Source of the DNA: Streptomyces syringium
GTDB taxonomy: Bacteria; Actinomycetota; Actinomycetes; Streptomycetales; Streptomycetaceae
NCBI RefSeq assembly: GCF_017876625.1
Contig: NZ_JAGIOH010000001.1
Span: forward strand, 2,170,001 to 2,234,000
Reading direction: 5' to 3'
DNA: 64,000 nucleotides
The notes beneath the pieces are model-generated. The model ran no database searches. It saw only the letters and a list, made by a program, of their open reading frames with translations, and was not told the DNA's origin. The position numbers and the translations under genes were made by a program. Of this stretch, positions 25,015 to 34,020 are shown piece after piece (positions within the stretch are counted from its first letter, which is position 1; every line of letters starts with the position of its first letter).

Positions 25015-25943
25015 ACCGCGCGGCGCTGCGCCGCGCCGCGCGCACCGAGTGGGGTCCGCTGGTCGGCACCGTCCGGGACGCGCTGGTCGCCAAGCGGCTG
25101 GGGGCCGTTCCCATGACCCTGGCGGCCGTGGCCCTCACCGCGGTCTTCCAGATCGTCCAGAACCAGCCCTGGGGCTTCGAGCCGGTCCAGAAGCTCGGCT
25201 CGGTGCAGGCGCGGCTGCCCTGGTGGCTGGCGCTGCTGCGCACGCCGCTGTCGCTGTTCGTCCCGGCGCTGGACCTGCCGGTGTGGGGGGCGCTGGCCCA
25301 GGTGCTGATCGTCTTCGGCATCGCCGAGATCGCCCTCGGCAAGTGGCGCACGCTGGCCGTCGCGTACGTGGCCACGCTGGCCGGCACGATGTACGCCCGG
25401 CTGGCCATCCACATCGGCCCCGACTCCGTCCTCGGTCTGCCGCCGGAGGCGGCCAAGGTCATCGACACCGGCCCGTCGGCGGCGGTCGTCGGGCTCGCGG
25501 TGTACGTCACCTGGCGCTACCGCGCCTGGTTCACCTGCGCGCTGGTGGTGCTCGCCATGGTGGGCGAGGCCGTCGTCAAGCCCAATCTGGCGGGCAAGGA
25601 GCATGTGGCCGCCGTGGCCGCGATGCTGGTGCTGTGCGGCGCGGAGGAGGCGCTGCGGCGGCGCAAGCCGCGGCGGGACGACTACCGGGACCGGGACGCG
25701 GGTGGGCCCGCGACGTCGCGGCGTACGCCCGAAGGGCGGGGCCCGCGGCGCATGGTGCGTGCGCTCGCGAGGCGGAGGGTCGCCCTCGCACTGGACGCAC
25801 TCGGGCGAGCCCGGCAACGCGGCGAGCGCGCGTGCCTGGGGGTACCCCCAGCGGTAGCGGGCGGGGCATCGCGAGCCGGGCATGACTTCACGGACACGCC
25901 CAAGGGCGGTCAGCGGTCCGGGGCGCCCGCGACCAGGTCGTGA
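25011..25943 (+). CDS. Rhomboid-like membrane protein with an unusual C-terminal tail
   Basis: ATG 25011 overlaps the lysyltransferase stop (ATGA). About six membrane helices occupy residues 30-215. The blocks DTGPSAAVVGLAVY and KEHVAAVAAML place a Ser and a His where rhomboid-type proteins have their dyad, so a rhomboid-like fold is likely; protease activity is not shown. The last 90 residues (after about 25670) are Arg/Gly/Ala-rich and lie on DNA that looks non-coding, including a copy of the GTACCCCCAGCGGTAGC repeat. The 3' end also overlaps the convergent gene by 34 bases. The tail may come from loss of an earlier stop. Confidence 0.75.
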   Translation: MNRAALRRAARTEWGPLVGTVRDALVAKRLGAVPMTLAAVALTAVFQIVQNQPWGFEPVQKLGSVQARLPWWLALLRTPLSLFVPALDLPVWGALAQVLIVFGIAEIALGKWRTLAVAYVATLAGTMYARLAIHIGPDSVLGLPPEAAKVIDTGPSAAVVGLAVYVTWRYRAWFTCALVVLAMVGEAVVKPNLAGKEHVAAVAAMLVLCGAEEALRRRKPRRDDYRDRDAGGPATSRRTPEGRGPRRMVRALARRRVALALDALGRARQRGERACLGVPPAVAGGASRAGHDFTDTPKGGQRSGAPATRS

Positions 25944-26650
25944 AGCCGGTTGCGCACGGCCTCCCAGCGCCGGTCGTGCCGCTGGGCACGGGCCCGGGCC
26001 TTGGCCAGGGCGCGCCGCCGGTGGCGGTAGAAGCGCCGGGCCCACGGTGAGCCCGGCCGGGCCAGGCGCACCGCGCCGACGATCGCGACGAACGGCACCA
26101 GCACCCCGATCAGTGCGATCCGCGGCTTGCCCTTGACCAGGGCGAAGAGGGCGATCAGGAAGTTGATGCCGACGGTGGTCCCCACGAGGCCGCGGTTGTG
26201 CAGCTCGTCGGGGGTCAGCTCGTTGACCCCGAACGGCGAGGAGCCGGCGAGCACCAGCCCCACCAGAGCCGCCGTCAGCACCACGATCTCGACGCTCTTG
26301 CGGCCCTGTTCCGTCCAGTACACGTCGTCCAGGTGCAGGACGAGCGCGAACTCGTCCAGCACCAGGCCGGCGCCGGTGCCGAAGAGCACGGCGCAGACCG
26401 CCGCCGCGAAGCCGTGCCGGCCCGCGGCGACCGCGCCGAAGCCGCCAACCACCATCAGCACGACGCCCGGCACGACATGGTGGACGTGCAGGCCGCTGCC
26501 TCCGCTGACGTTGCGGAAGGGGCCCTTGCCGGCCCGGATCAGCCGGGTGATGACGCGGGTGACCAGAAACGTCATCACGAACGCGGTGAGCGCGAGCAGC
26601 AGCGGCAGCTTGCCCGGTTCGACGATGTTGCGGCCCAACCAGTGACCCAT
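25910..26650 (-). CDS. Integral membrane protein
   Basis: A 246-residue protein with about six helices (around 15-37, 60-80, 82-105, 120-142, 163-180, 185-200) and an Arg-rich cytoplasmic C-terminus. The stretch HVHHVVPGVVLMVVGG and a following DEFALVLHLDDVYW carry conserved-looking His and Asp residues inside or next to membrane segments, as in some metal-dependent membrane enzymes, but I do not recognise a characterised family. Start ATG 26650. It is divergent from cobS and convergent with the rhomboid-like gene. Confidence 0.82.
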   Translation of the reverse strand: MGHWLGRNIVEPGKLPLLLALTAFVMTFLVTRVITRLIRAGKGPFRNVSGGSGLHVHHVVPGVVLMVVGGFGAVAAGRHGFAAAVCAVLFGTGAGLVLDEFALVLHLDDVYWTEQGRKSVEIVVLTAALVGLVLAGSSPFGVNELTPDELHNRGLVGTTVGINFLIALFALVKGKPRIALIGVLVPFVAIVGAVRLARPGSPWARRFYRHRRRALAKARARAQRHDRRWEAVRNRLHDLVAGAPDR

Positions 26651-26719
26651 GACTCCCGCTCCCGATACGTGCCCTATCGGCAACCTACTGCCCCAGGCGG
26701 GCGGGATACCCTGCCCGCG

Positions 26720-27574
26720 ATGACCGACACGAGACCTGACCCCGGAGGGGCACGGCCCGCCCCCGCGACGCCCGGCGATGCCCTCCGCTTCGCCTTCGGC
26801 ACACTCACCGTGCTGCCCGTGCGCGTCACCCGCTGGGATCGCCCGGCGGCCCGCGGCGGCATGCTGGCGGCACCGCTGGCGGGCCTGGTCGTGGGCGGTT
26901 TCGCGGCTCTGGCCGGGGCGCTGTTCCTGTTGCTGGGCGCCGGGCCGATGCTCGCCGCGGTGGCCACGGTGGCGGTGCCGGCGGTGCTCACCCGGGGGCT
27001 CCACTTGGACGGTCTCGCGGATGTCGCCGACGGGCTGGGCAGCGGCAAGCCCGCCGCCGACGCGCTGCGGATCATGAAGCAGTCGGACATCGGCCCCTTC
27101 GGCGTCGTCACCCTGCTGCTGACCCTGCTGGGCCAAGTGGCCGCCCTCCACGAGCTGTACAGCGGGAGCTGGGCGCGCGGCGCCCTCGCGGCGCTGGTCG
27201 CGGCCCTCGCCGCGCGTTGCGCCCTGACCCTCGCCTCCCGTGCGGGGGTGCCCCCGGCGCGGCCGGAGGGGCTCGGGGCCGCCGTCGCGGGAGTGGTGTC
27301 CGGGCGCTCGGCGCTGCTGGTCGCGGCGCTGACCGTGTGCGCGGCAGCGGCGGCGGGCGCGCTCCTCGGCACGTACGAGGAACCGCACCAGGGCCCGTAC
27401 GCCCTCGCGTTCGAGGCGGCGCGGGCGGGTACCGCGGCGCTGGCCGCCCTGGCCGGCGGGGAACTGCTGCTGCGGCACTGCACGCGGCGCTTCGGCGGCG
27501 TCACCGGCGATGTCTTCGGCGCCCTGGCCGAGACGTCGGCGACGGTCGCGCTGCTCGCGCTGGCGCTCGGCTGA
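26720..27574 (+). CDS. cobS: Adenosylcobinamide-GDP ribazoletransferase (cobalamin synthase)
   Basis: Membrane enzyme that joins adenosylcobinamide-GDP (from CobU) to alpha-ribazole or its phosphate (from CobT), giving adenosylcobalamin. The 284 residues contain LTVLPVRVTRWDRPAARGG near the start, the signature LTRGLHLDGLADVADGLGS with its acidic metal ligands, and several hydrophobic helices, ending with GGVTGDVFGALAETSAT. ATG 26720 fits the family start. It completes the CobU/CobT/CobS nucleotide-loop set within the window. Confidence 0.95.
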   Translation: MTDTRPDPGGARPAPATPGDALRFAFGTLTVLPVRVTRWDRPAARGGMLAAPLAGLVVGGFAALAGALFLLLGAGPMLAAVATVAVPAVLTRGLHLDGLADVADGLGSGKPAADALRIMKQSDIGPFGVVTLLLTLLGQVAALHELYSGSWARGALAALVAALAARCALTLASRAGVPPARPEGLGAAVAGVVSGRSALLVAALTVCAAAAAGALLGTYEEPHQGPYALAFEAARAGTAALAALAGGELLLRHCTRRFGGVTGDVFGALAETSATVALLALALG

Positions 27575-27845
27575 CGCGCCGCGCCGGCCGGGCGGACGCG
27601 GGGCCGGAACAGGCGCGTCACCGCCGTTGTTCCCTCCCCGTCCGACGTACGCCGGCCCCGGCGGCCGGCGGATCCGGCAAATCGGTGCGGTCACGGGCGA
27701 ACCCGTCGCGGCCCGGCGGGGATACGCTCGCGCGTGCCCGGCTGGCCCGGACCCCGGCGGCGCGGGCGTGCCGCATACGATGCGCAGGGTGCGGCCGCCC
27801 ACCCCCCGGCCGTCAAAACTCAACGGAAGTAGGGACCCAACCACC

Positions 27846-29390
27846 GTGACTGCTCTGACTCTCAGCACATCCAGTGCGGCGACGCTGCGCGCGGACGCCG
27901 TCGTCGTCGGTGTGGCGAAGGGCCCGAAGGGCCCCGTCGTCGCACCCGGCGCCGAAGCCGTCGACAAGGCGTTCGACGGGAAGCTGGCCGCCGTTCTGGA
28001 GACCCTCGGCGCCGCGGGCGGCGAGGGCGAAGTGACCAAGCTCCCCGCTCCGTCCGGCCTCAAGGCCCCCCTCGTGCTGGCGGTCGGCCTCGGTGACGTC
28101 CCCGCGAAGGGCGACGGCTACGACGAGGAGGCGCTGCGCCGCGCCGCCGGTGTCGCGGCCCGCGCGCTGTCGGGTACCAAGAAGGCCGCGTTCGCCCTGC
28201 CGGTCGACGACGCGGAGGCCGTCTCGGCCGTCGCGGAGGGTGCGCTGCTCGGTGCGTACTCCTTCAACGCCTACCGCGGCAACGGCAACGGCTCCGCCAA
28301 GAAGGGCGACGCCAAGGCCGCCGACAAGAGCGCGCCGCTCGCCGAGGTGGCGGTCCTCGGGGCCAAGCCCCGTGACAAGGCGGCCAAGGCCGCCGTCGAG
28401 CGCGCCGTCGCCGTGGCCGAAGAGGTCAACCGCGCCCGCGACCTGGTGAACATGGCGCCCAACGACCTGCACCCGAAGTCCTTCGCCGCGGCCGTCCAGG
28501 CCGCCGCCAAGGAGCACGGCCTCAAGGTCGAGGTGCTGGACGAGAAGGCGCTGCTCAAGGGCGGCTACGGCGGCCTGATGGGCGTCGGCCAGGGTTCCCT
28601 CAACCCGCCCCGCCTGGTGCGGGTCGCCTACACCCACGCCAAGGCGAAGAAGACCATCGCCCTGGTCGGCAAGGGCATCACCTACGACTCGGGCGGCATC
28701 TCCCTGAAGCCGGCCGGCCACAACGAGACCATGAAGTGCGACATGGCCGGCGCCGCCGCCGTCTTCGCCTCGGTCGTGGCCGCCGCGAAGCTCGGCGTGG
28801 AGGTCAACGTCACGGGCTGGCTGGCCCTCGCGGAGAACATGCCGTCCGGCAACGCCACCCGCCCGGGTGATGTGCTGAAGATGTACAGCGGTAAGACCGT
28901 CGAGGTACTCAACACCGACGCCGAGGGCCGGCTGGTCCTGGCCGACGCCCTCACCCGGGCCTCGGAGGAGAACCCCGACGCGATCGTGGACGTCGCCACC
29001 CTCACCGGCGCCATGGTCCTCGCGCTCGGCAACCGCACGTTCGGCGTCATGGCCAACGACGACGCGTTCCGCACGTCGCTGTACGAGATCGCCGAGGAGG
29101 TCGGCGAGCAGGCGTGGCCGATGCCGCTCCCCGCCGAGCTGCGCAAGGGCATGGACACCCCCGTCGCCGACCTCGCCAACATGGGCGAGCGGATGGGCGG
29201 CGGCCTGGTGGCGGGCCTCTTCCTGAAGGAGTTCGTGGGCGAGGGCATCACCTGGGCCCACCTGGACATCGCGGGCCCCGCGTACCACGAGAGCGCCCCG
29301 TACGGCTACACCCCGAAGGGCGGCACCGGATCCTCGGTGCGCACCCTGGTGCGGCTCGCGGAGCGCACCGCCGCGGGCGACCTCGGCTGA
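27846..29390 (+). CDS. pepA: Leucyl aminopeptidase (M17 family)
   Basis: Cytoplasmic zinc or manganese exopeptidase of 514 residues. The C-terminal catalytic domain has VGKGITYDSGGISLKP (metal-binding Lys and Asp), MKCDMAGAAAV and the M17 signature NTDAEGRLVLADAL. The N-terminal domain is more variable, as usual, with an inserted Lys/Ala-rich stretch near residue 155. Start GTG 27846 follows GGAAGTAGGG by a rather long spacing. A hairpin follows the stop, separating it from lpdA. Confidence 0.95.
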   Translation: MTALTLSTSSAATLRADAVVVGVAKGPKGPVVAPGAEAVDKAFDGKLAAVLETLGAAGGEGEVTKLPAPSGLKAPLVLAVGLGDVPAKGDGYDEEALRRAAGVAARALSGTKKAAFALPVDDAEAVSAVAEGALLGAYSFNAYRGNGNGSAKKGDAKAADKSAPLAEVAVLGAKPRDKAAKAAVERAVAVAEEVNRARDLVNMAPNDLHPKSFAAAVQAAAKEHGLKVEVLDEKALLKGGYGGLMGVGQGSLNPPRLVRVAYTHAKAKKTIALVGKGITYDSGGISLKPAGHNETMKCDMAGAAAVFASVVAAAKLGVEVNVTGWLALAENMPSGNATRPGDVLKMYSGKTVEVLNTDAEGRLVLADALTRASEENPDAIVDVATLTGAMVLALGNRTFGVMANDDAFRTSLYEIAEEVGEQAWPMPLPAELRKGMDTPVADLANMGERMGGGLVAGLFLKEFVGEGITWAHLDIAGPAYHESAPYGYTPKGGTGSSVRTLVRLAERTAAGDLG

Positions 29391-29407
29391 GCCATTCGCA
29401 CATCCGT

Positions 29408-29438
29408 GCGACCCCGGGCGTGTTCCGCTCGGGGTCGC
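29408..29438. terminator. Short hairpin after pepA
   Basis: GCGACCCCG (29408-29416) pairs with CGGGGTCGC (29430-29438) with a 13-base loop, 17 bases after the pepA stop. No T tract follows. The remaining roughly 240 bases to lpdA hold the lpdA promoter region; a TTGACC at 29587-29592 is the only consensus-like element I see. Confidence 0.6.
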
Positions 29439-29681
29439 CGGGCGTTCGTTCGCCCTTAACGAAATCCACACACTCGTACGCGCGAGTAACCCGTGAAGGT
29501 GACGCATCCGTCGCCCCACAGCCCGGCCCGGCGTCCCGCCGTCCGTCAACAAGTGCGAAGATGTTGTCTCGGCAGGACAGGGCCCCATTGACCCAGGGCC
29601 GAAGCAAAAGCGGCCGAACAACAGCCGCCGCCCGGTCATCGACGACCGGCTCCGGCGTATTCCATGCATGGAGGACGTGAC

Positions 29682-31070
29682 GTGGCGAACGACGCCAGCA
29701 CCGTTTTCGACCTAGTGATCCTCGGAGGCGGTAGCGGCGGTTACGCCGCTGCCCTGCGCGGAGCGCAGCTGGGTCTGGACGTCGCCCTGATCGAGAAGAA
29801 CAAGCTTGGCGGCACCTGCCTGCACAACGGCTGCATCCCCACCAAGGCGCTGCTGCACGCCGGTGAGATCGCGGACCAGGCTCGTGAAGCCGCGCAGTTC
29901 GGTGTCAAGGCCACCTTCGAGGGCATCGACATCGCGGGCGTCCACAAGTACAAGGACGACGTGATCGCCGGCCTGTACAAGGGCCTGCAGGGCCTGGTCG
30001 CCTCCCGCAAGGTGACCTACATCGAGGGCGAGGGCCGTCTGTCGTCCCCGACCTCCGTCGACGTGAACGGCCAGCGCATCCAGGGCCGCCACGTCCTGCT
30101 GGCGACCGGCTCCACGCCGAAGTCGCTGCCGGGCCTGGAGATCGACGGCAACCGCATCATCTCCTCGGACCACGCCCTGGTCCTGGACCGCGTGCCGAAG
30201 TCCGCGATCGTGCTGGGCGGCGGCGTCATCGGCGTCGAGTTCGCCTCCGCGTGGAAGTCCTTCGGCACCGACGTGACCATCGTCGAGGGCCTCAAGCACC
30301 TCGTCCCGGTCGAGGACGAGAACAGCTCCAAGCTGCTCGAGCGCGCCTTCCGCAAGCGCGGCATCAACTTCTCGCTCGGCGCCTTCTTCGAGAAGGCCGA
30401 GTACACCGCCGACGGCGTCAAGGTCACCCTGGCCAACGGCAAGGAGTTCGAGGCCGAGATCCTGCTCGTCGCCATCGGCCGCGGCCCGGTCTCGCAGGGC
30501 CTGGGCTACGAGGAGCAGGGCGTCGCGATGGACCGCGGCTACGTCCTGGTCGACGAGTACATGCAGACCAACGTGCCGACCATCTCGGCCGTCGGTGACC
30601 TCGTCCCGACGCTCCAGCTCGCGCACGTCGGCTTCGCCGAGGGCATCCTGGTAGCGGAGCGACTGGCTGGTCTCAAGACCGTGCCGATCGACTACGACGG
30701 CGTGCCCCGGGTGACGTACTGCCACCCCGAGGTCGCCTCCGTGGGTATCACCGAGGCCAAGGCCAAGGAGATCTACGGCGCGGACAAGGTCGTCGCCCTG
30801 AAGTACAACCTCGCGGGCAACGGCAAGAGCAAGATCCTCAAGACCGCGGGCGAGATCAAGCTCGTCCAGGTCAAGGACGGTGCTGTCGTCGGCGTCCACA
30901 TGGTCGGCGACCGTATGGGTGAGCAGGTCGGCGAAGCCCAGCTGGTCTACAACTGGGAGGCGCTGCCGGCCGAGGTCGCGCAGCTCATCCACGCGCACCC
31001 GACGCAGAACGAGGCCCTTGGCGAGGCCCACCTGGCCCTGGCCGGCAAGCCGCTGCACTCGCACGACTAA
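29682..31070 (+). CDS. lpdA: Dihydrolipoyl dehydrogenase (E3)
   Basis: Flavoprotein that reoxidises dihydrolipoyl groups of 2-oxoacid dehydrogenase complexes with NAD. The 462 residues have the FAD motif VILGGGSGGYAAAL, the redox disulfide in GGTCLHNGCIPTK, the NAD-binding VLGGGVIGVEFAS, a second FAD block ISAVGDLVP and the C-terminal dimer-interface catalytic pair in IHAHPTQNEALGEA. I chose GTG 29682 (GGAGG 7 bases upstream) over the ATG at 29664, which overlaps that site. It is 48 bases upstream of sucB, so E3 and E2 are made together. Confidence 0.97.
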   Translation: MANDASTVFDLVILGGGSGGYAAALRGAQLGLDVALIEKNKLGGTCLHNGCIPTKALLHAGEIADQAREAAQFGVKATFEGIDIAGVHKYKDDVIAGLYKGLQGLVASRKVTYIEGEGRLSSPTSVDVNGQRIQGRHVLLATGSTPKSLPGLEIDGNRIISSDHALVLDRVPKSAIVLGGGVIGVEFASAWKSFGTDVTIVEGLKHLVPVEDENSSKLLERAFRKRGINFSLGAFFEKAEYTADGVKVTLANGKEFEAEILLVAIGRGPVSQGLGYEEQGVAMDRGYVLVDEYMQTNVPTISAVGDLVPTLQLAHVGFAEGILVAERLAGLKTVPIDYDGVPRVTYCHPEVASVGITEAKAKEIYGADKVVALKYNLAGNGKSKILKTAGEIKLVQVKDGAVVGVHMVGDRMGEQVGEAQLVYNWEALPAEVAQLIHAHPTQNEALGEAHLALAGKPLHSHD

Positions 31071-31118
31071 GTCCGGGCGCTAGACCATCCGCACTATTCG
31101 TAAGGAGCAACCGCAACC

Positions 31119-32927
31119 ATGGCGGTTTCCGTAACCCTGCCGGCGCTCGGCGAGAGCGTGTCCGAGGGCACCGTCACCCGTTGGCTCAAGGCCGAGGGTG
31201 AGCGAGTGGAGGTCGACGAGCCGCTGCTCGAGGTCTCCACCGACAAGGTCGACACCGAGATCCCGGCCCCCGCGTCCGGCATCCTGGCCTCCATCAAGGT
31301 CGCCGAGGACGAGACGGTCGAGGTCGGCGCCGAGCTGGCCATCATCGACGACGGCTCCGGCGCCCCGAGCGAGCCGGCCCCGGCCGCCGCCGAGGCCCCG
31401 GCCGCCCAGGTCGAGTCCTCCCCGGCGCCCGTCGCCGAGGTCCCGGCCCCGGCCGCGCCCGCCGAAGAGGCTCCGGCCGCTCCGGCGGCTCCCGCCGGTG
31501 CCGCCGAGGGCACCCCGGTCGTGCTCCCCGCGCTGGGCGAGTCCGTCACCGAGGGCACCGTCACCCGCTGGCTCAAGGAGGTCGGCGACAGCGTCGACGT
31601 CGACGAGCCGCTGCTCGAGGTCTCCACCGACAAGGTCGACACCGAGATCCCGGCTCCGGTCGCGGGCACCCTGCTCGAGATCGTCGTCGGTGAGGACGAG
31701 ACCGCCGAGGTCGGCGCCAAGCTCGCCGTCATCGGTGTCGCGGGTGCCGCTCCGGCCGCTGCCGCCGCCCCCGCCCCGGCCGCCCCGGCCGAGGCTCCGG
31801 CGCCGGCTCCGGTCGCGCAGCCCGAGCCCACCCCGGCTCCGGCCGCCCCGGCTCCCGCTCCGGTCCAGGCCGCCCCCGCCGCAGCCCCGGCTGCTCCGGT
31901 CCAGGCCGCCGCGCCCGCCGCCGCCCCGGCGCCGGCCGCTCCCGCCGCCCCGGTCACCCCGGCTGCTCCGGCCGCCCCGGTCTCCGGTGCCGAGGCCGAC
32001 GGCGCGTACGTCACGCCGCTGGTGCGCAAGCTCGCCGCCGAGAACGGTGTCAACCTGGCGACGGTCCAGGGCACCGGCGTCGGTGGCCGCATCCGCAAGC
32101 AGGACGTCGTCGCCGCCGCCGAGGCCGCCAAGCAGGCCGCCGCCGCCCCGGCGCCGGCCGCCGCTGCCGCCGCGCCGAAGGCCCCCGCGGTCGAGGCGTC
32201 GCCGCTGCGCGGTCAGACGGTCAAGATGACCCGCATGCGCAAGGTCATCGGCGAGAACATGATGAAGGCGCTGCACGGTCAGGCTCAGCTGACCTCCGTG
32301 GTCGAGGTGGACATCACCAAGATCATGCGGATGCGCAACAAGGCCAAGGACGCCTTCGCCGCCCGTGAGGGCGTCAAGCTGTCCCCGATGCCGTTCTTCG
32401 TCAAGGCCGCCGTCCAGGCGCTGAAGGCCCACCCGGTCGTCAACGCCCGGATCAACGACGACGAGGGCACGATCACCTACCACGACGTCGAGAACATCGG
32501 CATCGCGGTGGACGCCGAGAAGGGCCTGATGACCCCGGTCATCAAGGGTGCCGGCGACCTCAACATCGCGGGTATCGCCCGGAAGACGGCGGAGCTGGCC
32601 GGCAAGGTCCGCACCAACAAGATCAGCCCGGACGACATGTCGGGCGCGACCTTCACGATCAGCAACACCGGCTCGCGCGGTGCGCTGTTCGACACGGTCA
32701 TCGTGCCCCCGAACCAGGTCGGCATCCTCGGTATCGGTGCGACCGTCAAGCGCCCGGTGGTCATCAACCACCCGGAGCTCGGCGAGACCATCGCCATCCG
32801 CGACATGACGTACCTGGCGCTCTCCTACGACCACCGTCTGGTGGACGGCGCCGACGCGGCCCGCTACCTGACCACGGTCAAGCAGCTCCTGGAGGCTGCC
32901 GAGTTCGAGGCCGAGATCGGTCTCTGA
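31119..32927 (+). CDS. sucB: 2-oxoglutarate dehydrogenase-type E2, dihydrolipoyl acyltransferase with two lipoyl domains
   Basis: E2 core enzyme of 602 residues. Two lipoyl domains (about 2-78 and 131-207) each carry the lipoyl Lys in [12 protein letters not shown]. Long Ala/Pro linkers follow each. The E3-binding domain lies at about 291-330 ([15 protein letters not shown]), and the catalytic acyltransferase domain at about 365-602 ends with [16 protein letters not shown], holding the active-site His and Asp. The lipoyl domains share a 56-base exact DNA repeat. No E1 gene is nearby; in actinobacteria E1 lies elsewhere. The acyl specificity (succinyl or acetyl) cannot be settled from this sequence. 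Confidence 0.93.
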   Translation: MAVSVTLPALGESVSEGTVTRWLKAEGERVEVDEPLLEVSTDKVDTEIPAPASGILASIKVAEDETVEVGAELAIIDDGSGAPSEPAPAAAEAPAAQVESSPAPVAEVPAPAAPAEEAPAAPAAPAGAAEGTPVVLPALGESVTEGTVTRWLKEVGDSVDVDEPLLEVSTDKVDTEIPAPVAGTLLEIVVGEDETAEVGAKLAVIGVAGAAPAAAAAPAPAAPAEAPAPAPVAQPEPTPAPAAPAPAPVQAAPAAAPAAPVQAAAPAAAPAPAAPAAPVTPAAPAAPVSGAEADGAYVTPLVRKLAAENGVNLATVQGTGVGGRIRKQDVVAAAEAAKQAAAAPAPAAAAAAPKAPAVEASPLRGQTVKMTRMRKVIGENMMKALHGQAQLTSVVEVDITKIMRMRNKAKDAFAAREGVKLSPMPFFVKAAVQALKAHPVVNARINDDEGTITYHDVENIGIAVDAEKGLMTPVIKGAGDLNIAGIARKTAELAGKVRTNKISPDDMSGATFTISNTGSRGALFDTVIVPPNQVGILGIGATVKRPVVINHPELGETIAIRDMTYLALSYDHRLVDGADAARYLTTVKQLLEAAEFEAEIGL

Positions 32928-32950
32928 GTCTCATGAGGCAGCTGCCTCGA

Positions 32951-33000
32951 GGGCGCGGCCCCGGTCTTCGTATCCGTACGAGCCGGGGCCGCGCCCTTTC
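32951..33000 (+). terminator. Hairpin with short T tract after sucB
   Basis: GGGCGCGGCCCCGG (32951-32964) pairs with CCGGGGCCGCGCCC (32983-32996), an 18-base loop between, followed by TTTC. It lies 23 bases past the sucB stop and should end the lpdA-sucB transcript. Confidence 0.85.
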
Positions 33001-33097
33001 TCCGTGCCCGCCCTGCCCCGCATGTCCCCGGCTGCCCGTACTGCCGCGATAATGGGGCTACGAGCCACCGCTCGCCCGCCCGAGGAGCACGTCACCC

Positions 33098-33721
33098 ATG
33101 GCCCCACCCGTCGTCCATTCGCTGCGCGACCAGATCCGCGAGCACATCCTCGAAGGGATCGTCAGCGGGCGCTGGCAGCCGGGTGAGCGGATCGTCGAGC
33201 GCCGGATCGCGGCGGAGCTGCTGGTGAGCCAGACGCCGGTGCGTGAGGCGCTGCGCGAGCTGGAGTCGCTGCGGCTGATCGAGTCGGCACCCAACAAGGG
33301 CGTCCGGGTCCGCGATCTGACCGCCGCCGATCTGCGGGAGAGCTATCCGGTGCGGGCGGGCCTGGAGCAGGTGGCCGCCGAGCTGGCCGCCCCCGTCCTG
33401 GCCGAGGACGTCTCGGCCCTGGAGCCGGAGGTGGCCGCGCTGTACGAGGCGGACCGGGCCGGCGACGGCGAGGCGCAGGTGCGGCACACGGTGGCCTTCC
33501 ACCGCGAGATCGTCAAGGCCGCGGGGAACTCCGTCCTGCTGCACACCTGGGAGTCGCTGGGCATCGAGGTGTGGACCACCCTCTCGATCCGCTGGCTGAG
33601 CCCGGAGCCGCGCGCGCACGCGGAGGACCACGCGGAGATCGTGGCGGCGTTCCGGCGGCGCGATCCGCGGATCGGCGAGCTGCTGCGGACCCATGTGCTG
33701 AGCTGCGCGCCCCGGGTCTGA
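33098..33721 (+). CDS. GntR-family regulator, FadR/FCD subfamily
   Basis: DNA-binding regulator of 207 residues. The N-terminal winged helix (about 8-72) has GRWQPGERIVERRIAAELLVSQTPVREALRELE, read as adjoining stretches of the GntR signature. The C-terminal all-helical FCD domain (about 80-205) has the metal-coordinating pattern with HREIV and ending RTHVL. Ligands of this subfamily are usually small organic acids. ATG 33098 is preceded by GAGGAG. It lies just after lpdA-sucB, so regulation of central carbon genes is possible but not shown. A 17-bp palindrome 100 bases downstream could be its operator. Confidence 0.92.
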   Translation: MAPPVVHSLRDQIREHILEGIVSGRWQPGERIVERRIAAELLVSQTPVREALRELESLRLIESAPNKGVRVRDLTAADLRESYPVRAGLEQVAAELAAPVLAEDVSALEPEVAALYEADRAGDGEAQVRHTVAFHREIVKAAGNSVLLHTWESLGIEVWTTLSIRWLSPEPRAHAEDHAEIVAAFRRRDPRIGELLRTHVLSCAPRV

Positions 33722-33823
33722 GCGGGCGTTTCCCGGCCCTGTGCGGGCCCTTTTCCGGGCCACCTCCGGGCCCGCCTTCGTGCCCACCCCCGTGATCGTG
33801 GGAAACTTTCCTGCATCCGGCAT

Positions 33824-33992
33824 TGATCGATCATCGATCAGGGGCGTATCGTCTCCGCGGGACGCATCACCCCACCCCCTGAACTGAGCTGCGCCATGCC
33901 GCCCTGTCCTGTGACACGGCGCAGCTCAAGGGTGAGGACAGGAACCCGTACGTCATCCGTTGCCCTGGCCGGCGCACGGGTCCTGTCCTCAC
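33824..33992. promoter_or_regulatory. Cluster of three palindromes upstream of the WYL regulator
   Basis: First, the perfect 17-base palindrome TGATCGATCATCGATCA (33824-33840). Second, an 11-bp inverted repeat TGAGCTGCGCC (33885-33895) with GGCGCAGCTCA (33918-33928). Third, GTGAGGACAGGAACCCGT (33932-33949) with ACGGGTCCTGTCCTCAC (33976-33992), which differ by one inserted base. All lie in the 299-base gap between the GntR and WYL genes. The first has the symmetry of a GntR/FCD operator. The third is 28 bases before the WYL start and may be its own operator. Confidence 0.6.
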
Positions 33993-34020
33993 TGTCAGTA
34001 CCGGCCGCCATGATGTCCTC

